Shown here: piece by piece, positions 28,497 through 42,198 of the stretch | Position numbering within the stretch: the first letter of the stretch is position 1 | How the letters are laid out: each line of letters opens with the position of its first letter | Assembly: GCF_004798665.1 (NCBI RefSeq) | Contig: NZ_CP039292.1 | Coordinates: forward strand, 1,488,001 to 1,552,000 | Source: Actinomyces procaprae | GTDB lineage: Bacteria > Actinomycetota > Actinomycetes > Actinomycetales > Actinomycetaceae | Direction of reading: 5' to 3' | Length of the DNA: 64,000 nt | The notes under the pieces: generated by a model | The model's input: only the letters and a program-made list of their open reading frames with translations | What the model was told of the DNA's origin: nothing | The model's database searches: none | Position numbers and translations under genes: made by a program

Positions 28497-29363
28497 GTGG
28501 AGATCCTGCGGGTGTTCAACAACAACGTGGTCCTGGCGCGTGACGAGCTGGGACGCGAGGTGGTCCTGACCGGGCGCGGCCTGGGCTTCCAGCGCAAGCC
28601 GGGCCAGGACGCCGACAACTCCCGGGTGGCGCGCCGCTATGTGCTGGCACAGAACGCCGAGAGCGTCGGCGAGGTGATGGCGGCGATCCCGTTGGAGCGC
28701 ATCGCCCTGATCGAGCGCACCTTCCGCGCCGCCGCCAGGGACCTGGGCACTACCGTGCCGTCGTCGACGATCGTGGCCGTGGTTGACCACGTGAACCAGG
28801 CCATGGAGCGGGCGGCCGCGGGCATCGTCATGGACTATCCGCTGCGCGCCGAGGCCGCCCACCTGCACCCGGAGGAGCTGCGGCTGGCGGAGCGGATGGT
28901 GGCCGAGCTCAATCACGCCCAGGAGGTCCAGCTGCCCGACGGCGAGGCGGTGGCCCTGGCCCTGCACCTGTTCGCCGCCGCCGTGGGCGCCCCCTCCACG
29001 CGGGAGGCCGCCAGGCAGTCGAAGCTGATCGGGCAGGTCATGGGAATCCTCGAGGCCGCTTACGGTGATGACTTCCGCCCCGACTCGATCGACGCGGCAC
29101 GCTTCGCAGTGCACCTGCGCTACTTCCTGGTGCGTGCCCGCACCGGTGAGCAGCTGGACGACGGCACCGGCACCGCCATCGCCGAGTCTCTGCGCACCCG
29201 CTACCCGGGGGCCTATCGAGTGGCCGTGCGGGTGAAGGAGCTGCTGGAGATGCGGCTGGGGATCGCCGTGCGCGATGATGAGACGGCTTACCTGACCATG
29301 CACGTGGCCCGCCTGGAGGCCGGCATCGACCGGGCCCGTCCCCAAGCGGACCAGGGGCTGTGA
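28497..29363 (+). CDS. licT: Transcription antiterminator, LicT/BglG family
   Basis: The product is 288 residues. The N-terminal CAT RNA-binding domain (VEILRVFNNNVVLARDELG, RGLGFQ) is followed by two PRD domains with all four phospho-acceptor histidines in context (VVDHVNQA, LALHLFAA, FAVHLRYF, YLTMHVAR). It binds the RAT hairpin in the leader of the PTS gene downstream and prevents termination when beta-glucosides are transported. The GTG start is set by the family N-terminus and by CACAAT-N7 before it. It begins 13 bases after uvrC but probably has its own promoter. Confidence 0.93.
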   Translation: MEILRVFNNNVVLARDELGREVVLTGRGLGFQRKPGQDADNSRVARRYVLAQNAESVGEVMAAIPLERIALIERTFRAAARDLGTTVPSSTIVAVVDHVNQAMERAAAGIVMDYPLRAEAAHLHPEELRLAERMVAELNHAQEVQLPDGEAVALALHLFAAAVGAPSTREAARQSKLIGQVMGILEAAYGDDFRPDSIDAARFAVHLRYFLVRARTGEQLDDGTGTAIAESLRTRYPGAYRVAVRVKELLEMRLGIAVRDDETAYLTMHVARLEAGIDRARPQADQGL

Positions 29364-29441
29364 CCAAAGGCACCGAGCCGGGTCGTCCCGCCGCGTCGTG
29401 GGCAGGCTATATGCTTACCAGAGAGCCCCGAACGGGGCCCA

Positions 29442-29471
29442 GGATTGTTACCCGCAAGGGGCAAGACCTGA
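29442..29471 (+). promoter_or_regulatory. RAT antiterminator site for LicT
   Basis: The 30-base sequence starts GGATTGTTAC, has the small central stem CCCGCAAGGGG, and ends GGCAAGACCTGA. This is the ribonucleic antiterminator consensus of the BglG/LicT family. Its 3' strand is also the 5' strand of the terminator that follows, so the two structures exclude each other. Confidence 0.9.
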
Positions 29472-29513
29472 GACGACTCGCATTCTTATGCGCAGCCGCC
29501 TCGGGTCTTTTTT
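29464..29513 (+). terminator. Leader terminator overlapping the RAT
   Basis: A 9-bp stem with one wobble, AGACCTGAG (29464-29472) with CTCGGGTCT (29500-29508), is followed by a run of Ts. It shares eight bases with the RAT, the classic arrangement for LicT control. A smaller GCCCCG-AAC-GGGGC hairpin just upstream (29425-29438) may end licT transcription. Confidence 0.88.
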
Positions 29514-29555
29514 GTTTTCCCGCCGCTTGCGGACACCGGATCGAGGAGGATCAGC

Positions 29556-31430
29556 ATGGCCAAGGTCGACTACGCGGCGCTGGCGCCGCAACTGCTGGAG
29601 AAGGTCGGAGGTGAGGGCAACGTCCGCTCCATGACCCACTGCGCCACACGCCTGCGCCTGGTCCTGGCAGACGAGTCCAAGGCGGCGACGGCGCAGATCA
29701 AGCAGCTGCCCGGCGTTGTCACCGTCGTGCAGGCCGGCGGCCAGTACCAGGTCGTCATCGGCAACGACGTGCCCGTGCTGTATGAGGAGCTGGGGCGGAT
29801 CACCTCACTGGGGGCGGCCGACTCGGGTGCCGAGCAGCCCGCGGAGGAGGGGAACCTCTTCGACCGGTTCATCAAGCTCATTTCGGCGCTGATCCACCCG
29901 GTGCTGTGGACCCTGGCGGGTGCCGGCCTGATCAAGGCGCTGCTGGCGCTGCTGACGACCCTGGGCTGGATGTCAGAAGAAGGCACCACCTACACGATCC
30001 TGAACGCGGCCGGCGACTCCGTGTTCTACTTCCTGCCGGTCGTGCTCGCGATCTCCGCGGCGCGCCGCTTCAAGGCCAACGAGATCACCGCGGTCGCCAT
30101 CGCCGGAGCGCTGGTGTACCCCGACATCGTCGCCCTGGCGGACGCCGACTCGGTCACCTTCATCGGCATCCCCGTGGTGATGGCCTCCTACAGCTCATCC
30201 CTGCTGCCGATCATCTTCTCCACCTGGATTCAGGGCTACCTGGAGCGCTGGCTCAAGCGCGTACTGCCCAGTACCATCCGCAACTTCATGGTGCCGCTGC
30301 TGGTCCTCGCCATCATGGTGCCGCTGGTGCTGATGACGATCGGCCCGGTTACGACCGCGCTGTCCAACGGCATCTCCGGTGGCATCCAGTCCCTGTTCCG
30401 GATTGCGCCCTGGGCCGCGGGCGCGATCATGGGCGCCTTCTGGCAGGTGTTCGTCATGTTCGGCATCCACTGGGGCTTCGTGCCCATCATGCTCGCCGAC
30501 TACGACAACCCCGGCTACTCGGTCATGACCGCCCCACTGTTCGCCGCCGTCCTGGCCCAGGCCGCCGCCATGCTCGCCGTCATGATCCGCACCCGCTCCG
30601 CGCAGATGCGGCAGGTCGCGGGGCCGGCCGCCCTGTCGGCCTTCCTCGCCGGCATCACCGAGCCCGGCATCTACGGTGTGAACCTGCCGCTGAAGCGCCC
30701 CTTCATCGCCGGCTGCATCGGCGGTGCCGTGGGCGGTGCCATCATCGCCATCGGCGGCGGGGCCTCATCCGCCTTCGTCTTCCCCTCCCTGATCGCCATG
30801 CCCGCCCTGCTGCAGTACGGGAACGTGGCAGCCACCTTCGTCGGGATCGGCGTGGCCGTGGCGATCGGCTTCATACTGGCCTTCGTGCTCGGTTTCAACG
30901 AGGCCGACGCCGACTCCGATGCGGTTGACGCCGAGGCGGACGCGCAGGCCACGGCCCCCGCGGAGCCCACCACCACCCTGGGCGCGCCGGTCGCCGGCCG
31001 GGCCATGCCGCTGGAGCGGGTCTCCGACCCGGTCTTCTCCTCCGGCGCACTGGGTGGGGGCGTGGCCGTGAGGCCCAGTGGCTCCGGGCGGATCGTGGTC
31101 ACGGCGCCCGCAGCCGGCACGCTGCTGACGGTTATGGACTCCGGACACGCCTACGGCATCAAGACCGACGACGGCGTGGAACTGCTGGTACACGTCGGCC
31201 TGGACACGGTCCAGCTTGAGGGCAGGGGCTTCTCCCCGAAGGTTACGGTGGGGCAGCGGGTGGCCCGCGGCCAGGAGCTGGCCGAGGTCGACCTGGAGGT
31301 GGTGCGCGAGGGCGGATACGACCCCACCACCATCCTCGTGGTCACCAACACGGCTAGCCTGGCCGGTGTGGTGCCGGTTGTGGACGCCGATGTGCAGGCC
31401 GACGACGTCGTCGTCGAGATCGACCACTGA
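29556..31430 (+). CDS. bglF: PTS beta-glucoside-specific EIIBCA
   Basis: Takes up and phosphorylates beta-glucosides. The product is 624 residues in the order EIIB (residues 1-85, phospho-Cys29 in HCATRLRLVL), EIIC (about 105-450, ten or so membrane helices, with GITEPGIYGVNLP), a short acidic linker, and EIIA (from about 480; MDSGHAYGIKTDDG with His531 and LLVHVGLDTVQL with the phospho-acceptor His546). All three domains are complete. The ATG follows GAGGAGG. It is controlled by the RAT/terminator in its leader and is followed by the 6-phospho-beta-glucosidase gene. Confidence 0.95.
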   Translation: MAKVDYAALAPQLLEKVGGEGNVRSMTHCATRLRLVLADESKAATAQIKQLPGVVTVVQAGGQYQVVIGNDVPVLYEELGRITSLGAADSGAEQPAEEGNLFDRFIKLISALIHPVLWTLAGAGLIKALLALLTTLGWMSEEGTTYTILNAAGDSVFYFLPVVLAISAARRFKANEITAVAIAGALVYPDIVALADADSVTFIGIPVVMASYSSSLLPIIFSTWIQGYLERWLKRVLPSTIRNFMVPLLVLAIMVPLVLMTIGPVTTALSNGISGGIQSLFRIAPWAAGAIMGAFWQVFVMFGIHWGFVPIMLADYDNPGYSVMTAPLFAAVLAQAAAMLAVMIRTRSAQMRQVAGPAALSAFLAGITEPGIYGVNLPLKRPFIAGCIGGAVGGAIIAIGGGASSAFVFPSLIAMPALLQYGNVAATFVGIGVAVAIGFILAFVLGFNEADADSDAVDAEADAQATAPAEPTTTLGAPVAGRAMPLERVSDPVFSSGALGGGVAVRPSGSGRIVVTAPAAGTLLTVMDSGHAYGIKTDDGVELLVHVGLDTVQLEGRGFSPKVTVGQRVARGQELAEVDLEVVREGGYDPTTILVVTNTASLAGVVPVVDADVQADDVVVEIDH

Positions 31431-32906
<1,476 letters not shown>

Positions 32907-32978
32907 TCGGCCGCATAACCGAGTAGTGGCCGCAGTCGGCTCGCGGCGGGCGCAACGGGTACTGGGTAGTCTGTGCCG

Positions 32979-33833
32979 ATGCCTGAGGAACGCGCCCCGC
33001 TGAGTCGACTGCGGCTGCTGCCGTTGCGCCTGGTCCAGTTCACCGCCATCCAGCTGGCCTGCTGCGCCTTCCCGATCGCGGTGTTCGTCGGCATGGCGGT
33101 TTCCGTGCTCGTCTGGAACCGGTTCGACATGCCTTTGGCCCGGTACGACGCGCTGCTCATCTACGTGGTAGTCGTGCAGGTCGCCTTCGTGGCGTTGCGC
33201 CTGGAGACCTGGCGGGAGCTGGCGGTGATCTGCGCCTTCCACCTGATCGGCCTGGCGCTGGAGGTCTTCAAGGTGCGTGTCGGCTCCTGGACCTACCCGG
33301 ACGCCGGCACGGTGCGCCTGGGCGGGGTGCCGATCTTCTCCGGCTTCATGTACGCCTCGGTCGGCTCCTATCTTTGTCAGGCCTTTCGGCGTTTTGATCT
33401 GCGCATCTCCGACTTCCGCCGCGGGCCGGTCACCGCCCTGGCAGTGGCCGCCTACGCGAACTTCTACACCCACCACTTCATCTGGGACCTGCGCGGGGCG
33501 GTGGCGGTCGGCTTCATCCTGGCCCTGTGGGGCTCCGCGGCGCACTTCACCGTGGGCGGCGACCGCTACCGCATGCCCACCGCGGTCTCATTCGCGCTCA
33601 TCGGTGTCTTCCTGTGGCTGGCGGAGAACATCGGCACGTTCCTAAATGCCTGGCGCTACCCGGACCAGCAGGCCGGATGGCACCTGGTGCACGTGGGCAA
33701 GCTCGGCAGCTGGGCGCTGCTGGTCACGCTCAGCTTCGTGCTGGTGGCCGCCGTCAAGGCGGAGGAGGGCGTGCGCTACGGCGACGGCGAGGCGCGGGTC
33801 ACCCCGCCGCGGCGCCGTCGCCGCATCCGCTGA
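32979..33833 (+). CDS. DUF817 membrane protein
   Basis: The product is 284 residues with seven or eight membrane helices. GVPIFSGFMYASVGSYLCQAF, YANFYTHHFIWDLR and WAENIGTF-like stretches (LAENIGTFLNAWRYPDQ) are the conserved DUF817 signatures, known from B. subtilis YoaT. The conserved His/Asp residues in the membrane hint at catalysis or metal binding, but no function is established. TAGTCT lies exactly six bases before the ATG, so the mRNA is probably leaderless. It converges with purT. Confidence 0.85.
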   Translation: MPEERAPLSRLRLLPLRLVQFTAIQLACCAFPIAVFVGMAVSVLVWNRFDMPLARYDALLIYVVVVQVAFVALRLETWRELAVICAFHLIGLALEVFKVRVGSWTYPDAGTVRLGGVPIFSGFMYASVGSYLCQAFRRFDLRISDFRRGPVTALAVAAYANFYTHHFIWDLRGAVAVGFILALWGSAAHFTVGGDRYRMPTAVSFALIGVFLWLAENIGTFLNAWRYPDQQAGWHLVHVGKLGSWALLVTLSFVLVAAVKAEEGVRYGDGEARVTPPRRRRRIR

Positions 33834-33844
33834 CCGCCGCTGAG

Positions 33845-35185
33845 CTAGTGCCCGGGGCGGGAGACGGTGATGGCCTCGGCTGCCTCGCGTGCCCGGCGGC
33901 GCGCCGAGTCGACGTCGGCGGCCGCCGCCACTGCCACGCCCATGCGGCGGCCCGGATGCGCGTCGGGCTTGCCGAACAGGCGCACATCGGCACCCGGGAC
34001 CGCCAGCGCCTGCGCCACGCCCCGGTAGGTGACCCCGGCGCCGGGCTCGGACTCAATGGGGGACTTGACCACGGCGGAGGCGGCGGGGGAGCGCAAAGTG
34101 GCATCCACCGGCAGTCCCAGCAGTGCCCGGGCGTGCAGTTCGAACTCGCTCAGCCGCTGGCTCGCGAGGGTCACCATGCCGGTGTCGTGCGGGCGGGGGG
34201 ATACCTCGGAGAAAAGCACCTCCTGACCACAGACGAACAGCTCCACCCCGAACAGGCCCCAGCCGCCGAGGGCACCGGTCACCGCCGCGGCCACCTCCTG
34301 CGCCCGGCGCAGGGCGGCCTCCGGGAGCGGATGCGGCTGCCAGGACTCCACGTAGTCGCCGCCCACCTGCCGGTGGCCGACCGGCTCACAGAAGGAGGTG
34401 ACGGTCTGCCCGGTGTGCGGGTCGCGGGAGCGGACCGTCAGTAGCGTGATCTCGGAGTCGAAGTCGACGAAGCCCTCCACGATCACCCGGCCCCGGTCCA
34501 CTCTTCCCTCAGCCGCGGCCTGATGCCAGGCGGCCGCGACATCGTCGGGTCCGCGCAGCACCGACTGGCCGTGCCCGGAGGAGGACATGACCGGCTTGAC
34601 GATGCACGGGAAGCCGACCAGCGCGGCGGCCGCGGAGAGCTCTGCCTGGGAGGAGGCGAATGCGTAAGGGCTTGTGGGCAGGCCGAGCTCCTCCGCGGCC
34701 AGCCGGCGGATGCCCTCACGGTCCATGGTCAGCCGGGCGGCGTGCGCCGTCGGCACTACCCGCACCCGGCCCGCCTCCTCGAGCGCAACCAGGGCGTCGG
34801 TTGCCAGTGCCTCAATCTCCGGTACGACGATCTGTGCCCCGGTCGACTCGATCGCTTCCGTCAGCGCCGCCGGGTCGGACATGTCCACGGTCAGGGCGTG
34901 CCGGGCGACCTGCTGGGCGGGCGCGCCCGCGTACCGGTCGATGGCGGTGACCTCAACGCCCAGGCGCGCGAGCGCGATCGCCACCTCCTTGCCGAGCTCA
35001 CCGGAGCCGAGCAGTGCCACTCTCGTGGCGGACGCCGTGCCCGGAGTGCCGATGCCGGTGGCGGGGGAGTGGGATGCGGACACGATCGCCTCCAAGTCCA
35101 TGCGGGCGCCCGACGCGGGCGCGCCAGGCCGCGGCGTCGCAGCGCCGACTGGTGTGACCACGGTACCGAAACTCGGCGAGCCCAT
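33845..35185 (-). CDS. purT: Formate-dependent GAR transformylase (PurT)
   Basis: Third step of purine synthesis using formate and ATP instead of formyl-tetrahydrofolate. The product is about 446 residues, ATP-grasp. [79 protein letters not shown] are PurT landmarks. About 40 extra residues lie before the conserved core, so the start could be further in (ATG at 35101). The upstream frame to 35356 is ignored because it has no family match. It is divergent from rapZ. Confidence 0.92.
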   Translation of the reverse strand: MGSPSFGTVVTPVGAATPRPGAPASGARMDLEAIVSASHSPATGIGTPGTASATRVALLGSGELGKEVAIALARLGVEVTAIDRYAGAPAQQVARHALTVDMSDPAALTEAIESTGAQIVVPEIEALATDALVALEEAGRVRVVPTAHAARLTMDREGIRRLAAEELGLPTSPYAFASSQAELSAAAALVGFPCIVKPVMSSSGHGQSVLRGPDDVAAAWHQAAAEGRVDRGRVIVEGFVDFDSEITLLTVRSRDPHTGQTVTSFCEPVGHRQVGGDYVESWQPHPLPEAALRRAQEVAAAVTGALGGWGLFGVELFVCGQEVLFSEVSPRPHDTGMVTLASQRLSEFELHARALLGLPVDATLRSPAASAVVKSPIESEPGAGVTYRGVAQALAVPGADVRLFGKPDAHPGRRMGVAVAAAADVDSARRRAREAAEAITVSRPGH

Positions 35186-35212
35186 CACAGCCGGTTGTGC
35201 AATGCTGTGGGC

Positions 35213-36322
35213 ATGGATGCGAAGGACCCAGCCGAGCCCGGCCGCCGACACGACGACCACGGTGGCAACCGGATTCCGCCGTCGGTGCCGGCCCGGGGTG
35301 CCCGGCAGGCCGCTCCGCAGCCCACGAGCGTGCCGCCGCGCCGAACGGTGCGTCACGCCGCCGCGGCCGGCGGGGCGCAGCGGCCGCGCAACCCGATGAA
35401 GGACACGGTTCCGCGTGGCATCCCCGCGATCGATGAGGCCGCCGCCCCGGTGCCTCCTGCCAAGCGTCCCGAGATGATCATTGTCACCGGCATGTCCGGT
35501 GCGGGGCGCTCACGGGCGGCGAACGCCCTGGAGGACCTCGACTGGTACGTGGTGGACAACCTGCCTCCCCAGCTGCTGCCGGCGCTGGCGGGCATGATGA
35601 CCACCGTCGGCGCGGGAGTCCACCGGCTGGCCGCAGTAGTCGATGTGCGCAGCCGCGAGTTCTTCGCCTCCTTCATGCAGTACCTGGGGCAGCTGCGCGA
35701 CGGCGGCGTCAATGTGCGGCTGATCTTCCTGGATGCCTCCGACGCCGCCCTCATCCGCCGCTTCGAGTCCTCCCGCCGCCCTCACCCGCTGCAAGGCACC
35801 GGATCGATCCTGGACGGTATCGAGCATGAGCGCACGCTCCTGGCCGGGCTCAAGGGCACCGCGGACGAGGTCATCAACACCACCGACTACTCGGTGCACG
35901 ACCTGGCCCGACGCATTCGGGAGCTGGTGGCCCACGAGTCGGACCTGGGCCTGCGCGTCACGGTCATGTCCTTCGGGTTCAAGTACGGGCTGCCCATGGA
36001 CGCCGACCATGTATTGGACGTGCGCTTCATCCCCAACCCGTACTGGGTCACCGAGCTGCGGCACCTGACCGGAAGGGACACGCCGGTGGCCGACTACGTG
36101 TTCCAGCAGGACGGTGCGGCCGCCTTCGTCGACGGCTACGTGAATCTGTTGATTCAGGCGCTGCCCAGGTACGTCGAGGAGCTCAAGCCGAATGTCACCA
36201 TCGCGGTCGGGTGCACGGGCGGCAAGCACCGCTCGGTCGCGACCGCCGAGCGGATCACCGCCGGCCTGCGGGCGGCGGGCTTCAAGGTCGCGGTGCAGCA
36301 CCGGGACCTGGGCAGGGAGTGA
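35213..36322 (+). CDS. rapZ: RapZ-like nucleotide-binding protein
   Basis: The product is 369 residues from this start, or 308 from ATG 35396. The core has the P-loop [24 protein letters not shown], a conserved [20 protein letters not shown] and the C-terminal [15 protein letters not shown], all RapZ/YvcJ hallmarks. In enterobacteria RapZ controls glmS mRNA; in actinobacteria the role is less clear, but the gene is always next to yvcK and whiA. I give the upstream start because AATGCT lies six bases before it, as in other genes here; the 61 extra residues are disordered. Family length favours 35396. Confidence 0.88.
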   Translation: MDAKDPAEPGRRHDDHGGNRIPPSVPARGARQAAPQPTSVPPRRTVRHAAAAGGAQRPRNPMKDTVPRGIPAIDEAAAPVPPAKRPEMIIVTGMSGAGRSRAANALEDLDWYVVDNLPPQLLPALAGMMTTVGAGVHRLAAVVDVRSREFFASFMQYLGQLRDGGVNVRLIFLDASDAALIRRFESSRRPHPLQGTGSILDGIEHERTLLAGLKGTADEVINTTDYSVHDLARRIRELVAHESDLGLRVTVMSFGFKYGLPMDADHVLDVRFIPNPYWVTELRHLTGRDTPVADYVFQQDGAAAFVDGYVNLLIQALPRYVEELKPNVTIAVGCTGGKHRSVATAERITAGLRAAGFKVAVQHRDLGRE

Positions 36323-36329
36323 GGCAGTC

Positions 36330-37412
36330 GTGAGCGAGTCTGTCAGGCCGGACCTGGGCAGGGCACTGAGCGGAGCGGTTGGGGCCGCCGCATCCGGGCG
36401 GCGCCCGGCCCGCGCCACCATAGACGCCGCCGGCTGGAGTCGCCGCGGGGAGGAGGGGCCCGCCGTCGTCGCCCTCGGGGGCGGCCACGGCCTGTCCGCC
36501 ACCCTGCGGGCGCTGCGGCACGTGACCCACCGGCTCACCGCCGTGGTCACTGTCGCCGACGACGGCGGGTCCTCGGGCAGGCTGCGCCGCGAGTTCGACT
36601 GCCTGCCGCCCGGCGACCTGCGTATGGCGCTGGCCGCACTCACCGACGAGACCGAGTGGGGGCTGACCTGGCGCGACGTGCTTCAGCACCGTTTCTCCGG
36701 CGAGGGCGAGCTGAACAATCACGCCCTGGGAAACCTGCTCATCCTGGCGCTGTGGCAGCTGCTGGGCGATGAGGTCGAGGGGCTCGACTGGGTGGGGCGG
36801 CTGCTGAGCATTCACGGCCGCGTCATACCCATGAGTGCCTCGCCGCTGGTGATCGAGGCGGACATAGTCGACGGCGAGACCCGGCAGCGCGTCTCCGGCC
36901 AGGTGGCCGTGGCCACGACCCGCGGCCGCATGGAGAATGTGCGCGTGGTCCCGGAGGACGCCGACGCCCACCCCGAGGCGATACGCGCCATCGACGCCGC
37001 CGACTGGGTGATCCTGGGCCCCGGCTCCTGGTACACCTCCGTGCTGCCGCACCTGATCCTGCCGTCGATGCGTGAGGCGCTGGTGGGAACGCGCGCCCGC
37101 AAGCTGGTTGTGCTGAACCTGTCCGCGCAGAGCGGCGAGACCGATGACATGACCGTTGCCGACCACCTGCGGGTCCTGGCCGAATACGCGCCCGAGCTGC
37201 GCCTGGACGTGGTCGTCGCCGACCCCAGCGTGGTTGAGGACACCGCTGACCTTGAGGCCGTGGCGGCCTCCATGGGGGCGGTGCTCGTACTGCGGCAGGT
37301 GCGTACCGGGGACGCACTGTGCCACCATGACCCGTTGCGGCTGGCCGCCGTCTTCCGGGACGCCTTCGACGGCGTTGTGGGGGACATCGCCTTCCCGCCG
37401 AGCGGCGCCTGA
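36330..37412 (+). CDS. yvcK: YvcK-like (gluconeogenesis factor) protein
   Basis: The product is 360 residues. VVALGGGHGLSATLRALR and VVTVADDGGSSGRLRREF are the nucleotide-binding signatures, followed by NHALGNLLILAL and LGPGSWYTSVLPHL. YvcK/CuvA proteins bind UDP-sugars and affect cell wall precursor supply and growth on gluconeogenic carbon. The GTG start is seven bases after the rapZ stop with GAGG upstream, so it is co-transcribed and probably coupled. The first 40 residues are a variable extension. Confidence 0.93.
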   Translation: MSESVRPDLGRALSGAVGAAASGRRPARATIDAAGWSRRGEEGPAVVALGGGHGLSATLRALRHVTHRLTAVVTVADDGGSSGRLRREFDCLPPGDLRMALAALTDETEWGLTWRDVLQHRFSGEGELNNHALGNLLILALWQLLGDEVEGLDWVGRLLSIHGRVIPMSASPLVIEADIVDGETRQRVSGQVAVATTRGRMENVRVVPEDADAHPEAIRAIDAADWVILGPGSWYTSVLPHLILPSMREALVGTRARKLVVLNLSAQSGETDDMTVADHLRVLAEYAPELRLDVVVADPSVVEDTADLEAVAASMGAVLVLRQVRTGDALCHHDPLRLAAVFRDAFDGVVGDIAFPPSGA

Positions 37413-37463
37413 ACGCCCTCGTACACCTCATTCCACCCGCCACAGGACCAGGAGCACCACCAA

Positions 37464-39622
<2,159 letters not shown>

Positions 39623-39660
39623 GCTCGAGCTGGCAGATACTCACACAGTGAGCACCTGAC

Positions 39661-39697
39661 GGACGCCCGCGCACGCAATCAGCGTGCGCGGGCGTCC
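39661..39697 (+). terminator. Terminator between gap and pgk
   Basis: A perfect 16-bp stem, 39661-39676 with 39682-39697 (GGACGCCCGCGCACGC), and a 5-base loop. No T-run. It should reduce read-through from gap into pgk. Confidence 0.8.
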
Positions 39698-39741
39698 GCC
39701 CGTTCAAACCAACAAACACTCATCAACACATGCGAGGTTTC

Positions 39742-40935
39742 ATGAAGACCATCGAGTCCCTGGGCGACCTGAAGGGCAAGCGCGTACTGGTCCGCTCCGA
39801 CTTCAACGTTCCGCTCGACGACGACAAGAACATCACCGACGATGGCCGCATCCGCGCGGCACTACCGACCCTCAAGGCGCTGCTCGACGCCGACGCCAAG
39901 GTCATCATTGCCGCGCACCTGGGGCGCCCTAAGGGCAAGGTCAACCCCGACTTCTCCCTCGCCCCGGTCGCGCAGCGGCTCGCCGAGCTGACCGGCGTGA
40001 ACGTCACGCTGGCCGAGGACACTGTCGGCGAGGGCGCCAAGGCGGCCGTCGCCGCCCTCGAGCCCGGCAACATCGTGCTGCTGGAGAATGTGCGCTTCGA
40101 CGCCGCCGAGACCTCCAAGGACGACGCGGAGCGCGCCGCCTTCGCCGAGCAGCTCGCCGCCCTGGCGGACGTGTTCGTGTCCGACGGCTTCGGGGTTGTG
40201 CACCGCAAGCAGGCCTCCGTGTACGACGTCGCCCGCATCCTCCCGGCCGCCTCCGGGCTGCTGGTCGCCAAGGAGATCGAGTCCCTCGGTAAGGCCGTCA
40301 ACGACCCCGAGCGCCCCTACACCGTGGTGCTGGGCGGTTCCAAGGTCTCCGACAAGCTGGGCGTCATCGCCAACCTGCTGGGCAAGGCCGACCGCCTCCT
40401 GATCGGTGGTGGCATGGCCTACACCTTCCTTGCCGCGCAGGGCCACGAGGTCGGCACCTCCCTGCTGGAGAAGGACCAGATCGACACGGTCAAGGGCTAC
40501 CTCGAGACCGCCAAGGCCAACGGCGTCGAGCTGCTGCTGCCCGTCGACACCGTAGTCGCCCCCGAGTTCAAGCCGGACGCCCCGGCCACCGTGGTCGACT
40601 CCGACGCGATCCCCGCCGACCAGATGGGCCTCGACATCGGCCCCAAGACCCGTGAGCTGTTCGCCCAGGCGATCGCCTCCTCCAAGACCGTGGTCTGGAA
40701 CGGCCCCATGGGCGTGTTCGAGTTCGCCGCCTTCGCCGAGGGAACCAAGGCCGTCGCCCAGGCGATCTCGGCCTCCGAAGCGTTCTCCGTGATCGGCGGC
40801 GGCGACTCCGCCGCGGCCGTGCGCACGCTCGGCTTCGACGAGTCCACCTTCTCCCACATCTCTACCGGCGGCGGCGCGTCCCTGGAGCTGCTGGAGGGCA
40901 AGACGCTCCCCGGAATCGCCGTCCTCGAGGACTGA
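39742..40935 (+). CDS. pgk: Phosphoglycerate kinase
   Basis: Glycolysis: transfers phosphate from 1,3-bisphosphoglycerate to ADP. The product is 397 residues, the normal length. [13 protein letters not shown], the AAHLGRPKG loop, [20 protein letters not shown] and the Gly-rich [11 protein letters not shown] are the family marks. The ATG at 39742 has GAGG seven bases upstream, better than the in-frame ATG at 39730. Confidence 0.97.
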   Translation: MKTIESLGDLKGKRVLVRSDFNVPLDDDKNITDDGRIRAALPTLKALLDADAKVIIAAHLGRPKGKVNPDFSLAPVAQRLAELTGVNVTLAEDTVGEGAKAAVAALEPGNIVLLENVRFDAAETSKDDAERAAFAEQLAALADVFVSDGFGVVHRKQASVYDVARILPAASGLLVAKEIESLGKAVNDPERPYTVVLGGSKVSDKLGVIANLLGKADRLLIGGGMAYTFLAAQGHEVGTSLLEKDQIDTVKGYLETAKANGVELLLPVDTVVAPEFKPDAPATVVDSDAIPADQMGLDIGPKTRELFAQAIASSKTVVWNGPMGVFEFAAFAEGTKAVAQAISASEAFSVIGGGDSAAAVRTLGFDESTFSHISTGGGASLELLEGKTLPGIAVLED

Positions 40936-40997
40936 GCGCTCAGCTCCGTTTCCAACCGACCCCATATCGACCGTATCCACTGTTAGGAACATCCACT

Positions 40998-41777
40998 ATG
41001 AGCAACCGCACCCCGCTGATGGCGGGCAACTGGAAGATGAACCTCGACCACCTCGAGGCCAACCACCTGGTGCAGGGCCTGGCCATGGCGCTGAGCGACG
41101 CCGGCCACGACTACGCCAAGTGCGAGGTCCTGGTCATTCCTCCGTTCACGGACATCCGCACCGTGCAGACGGTCGTTGAGGCCGACTCCCTGGACATCAA
41201 GTACGGCGCCCAGGACGTGTCCATTCACGACAACGGCGCCTACACCGGCGAGATCTCCACCGCCATGCTCACCAAGCTCGGCTGCAGTTACGTGGTGATG
41301 GGGCACTCCGAGCGCCGCGAGTACCACAATGAGTCGGACGAGCTGGTCGGCGCCAAGGCGCGCAAGGTCCTGGACGCGGGTATGACCCCGATCCTGTGCT
41401 GCGGTGAGGCGCTGGAGATCCGCAAGGCGGGCACCCACGTCGAGTTCGTGCTCGGTCAGATCCGTGCCGCTCTCGCCGGCTGGTCCGCCGAGGACGTCGC
41501 CAAGATCGTGATCGCCTACGAGCCCATCTGGGCCATCGGTACCGGCGAGACCGCCACTGCCGCGGACGCCCAGGAGGTGTGCGGTGCCATCCGTGAGGCC
41601 CTGCGCGCCGACTACGGTGACGCCACCGCGGACGCCACGCGCATCCTGTACGGCGGCTCCGCCAAGCCCGCCAACATCAAGGAGCTTATGGCCGAGGCCG
41701 ACGTCGACGGCGCCCTCGTCGGCGGAGCATCGCTGAAGGCCGACTCCTTCGCGCAGATGGCCGGCTTCTACGCGTGA
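40998..41777 (+). CDS. tpiA: Triose-phosphate isomerase
   Basis: Interconverts dihydroxyacetone phosphate and glyceraldehyde 3-phosphate. The product is 259 residues. AGNWKMN carries the substrate Lys, VMGHSERR the electrophile His103, [11 protein letters not shown] the base Glu175, and [15 protein letters not shown] the phosphate loop. It lies 62 bases after pgk with no hairpin between, so pgk and tpiA are probably one transcript ending at the hairpin at 41813-41853. Confidence 0.98.
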   Translation: MSNRTPLMAGNWKMNLDHLEANHLVQGLAMALSDAGHDYAKCEVLVIPPFTDIRTVQTVVEADSLDIKYGAQDVSIHDNGAYTGEISTAMLTKLGCSYVVMGHSERREYHNESDELVGAKARKVLDAGMTPILCCGEALEIRKAGTHVEFVLGQIRAALAGWSAEDVAKIVIAYEPIWAIGTGETATAADAQEVCGAIREALRADYGDATADATRILYGGSAKPANIKELMAEADVDGALVGGASLKADSFAQMAGFYA

Positions 41778-41812
41778 TCCGAGCAGCTGACCAGGTCGCT
41801 TGATCAGCACCG

Positions 41813-41853
41813 GCGTGTGCGCCCGGTCCCAGAGGGGGACCGGGCGCACACGC
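41813..41853 (+). terminator. Terminator after tpiA
   Basis: An 18-bp perfect stem, 41813-41830 with 41836-41853 (core GTGTGCGCCCGGTCCC), and a 5-base loop, 35 bases after the tpiA stop. secG probably has its own promoter downstream. Confidence 0.8.
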
Positions 41854-41955
41854 GTATTTGACCCGGGATCGGGTATCCTCGCCATGAGCGGGGCCTCTGC
41901 GGCCCCTTTGCGACCAGGGCCTGATCGGCCTGAACGACGACGAAGGGAATACGGC

Positions 41956-42198
41956 GTGGGAGCGCTGACCATCATCCTGCAGGTGCTGCTGGTGCTTTCG
42001 AGCTTCTTCCTGATCATGACGATCCTCATGCACAAGGGCAAGGGTGGTGGCCTGTCCGACATGTTCGGAGGCGGCATCACCTCATCGGCGGGCGCCTCGG
42101 GCGTGGCTGAGCGCAACCTGAACCGCATCACCATCGGGGTCGCCGTGGTCTGGGCGGCGACCATCATCGGCCTCGGGCTGGTCGCCCGCTTCGCCTGA
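41956..42198 (+). CDS. secG: Preprotein translocase subunit SecG
   Basis: Small SecYEG subunit in the cytoplasmic membrane. The product is 80 residues with two membrane helices ([21 protein letters not shown] and [20 protein letters not shown]) and the conserved loop [15 protein letters not shown] between them. The GTG start has AAGGGA about seven bases upstream. Position after tpiA is conserved in actinobacteria. Its stop overlaps a possible CTG start of xerD. Confidence 0.95.
   Translation: MGALTIILQVLLVLSSFFLIMTILMHKGKGGGLSDMFGGGITSSAGASGVAERNLNRITIGVAVVWAATIIGLGLVARFA

Noticed and set aside
35186..35356. Longer N-terminus for purT up to 35356
   Set aside because: The extra residues are basic and unlike PurT, and would run through the rapZ start region.
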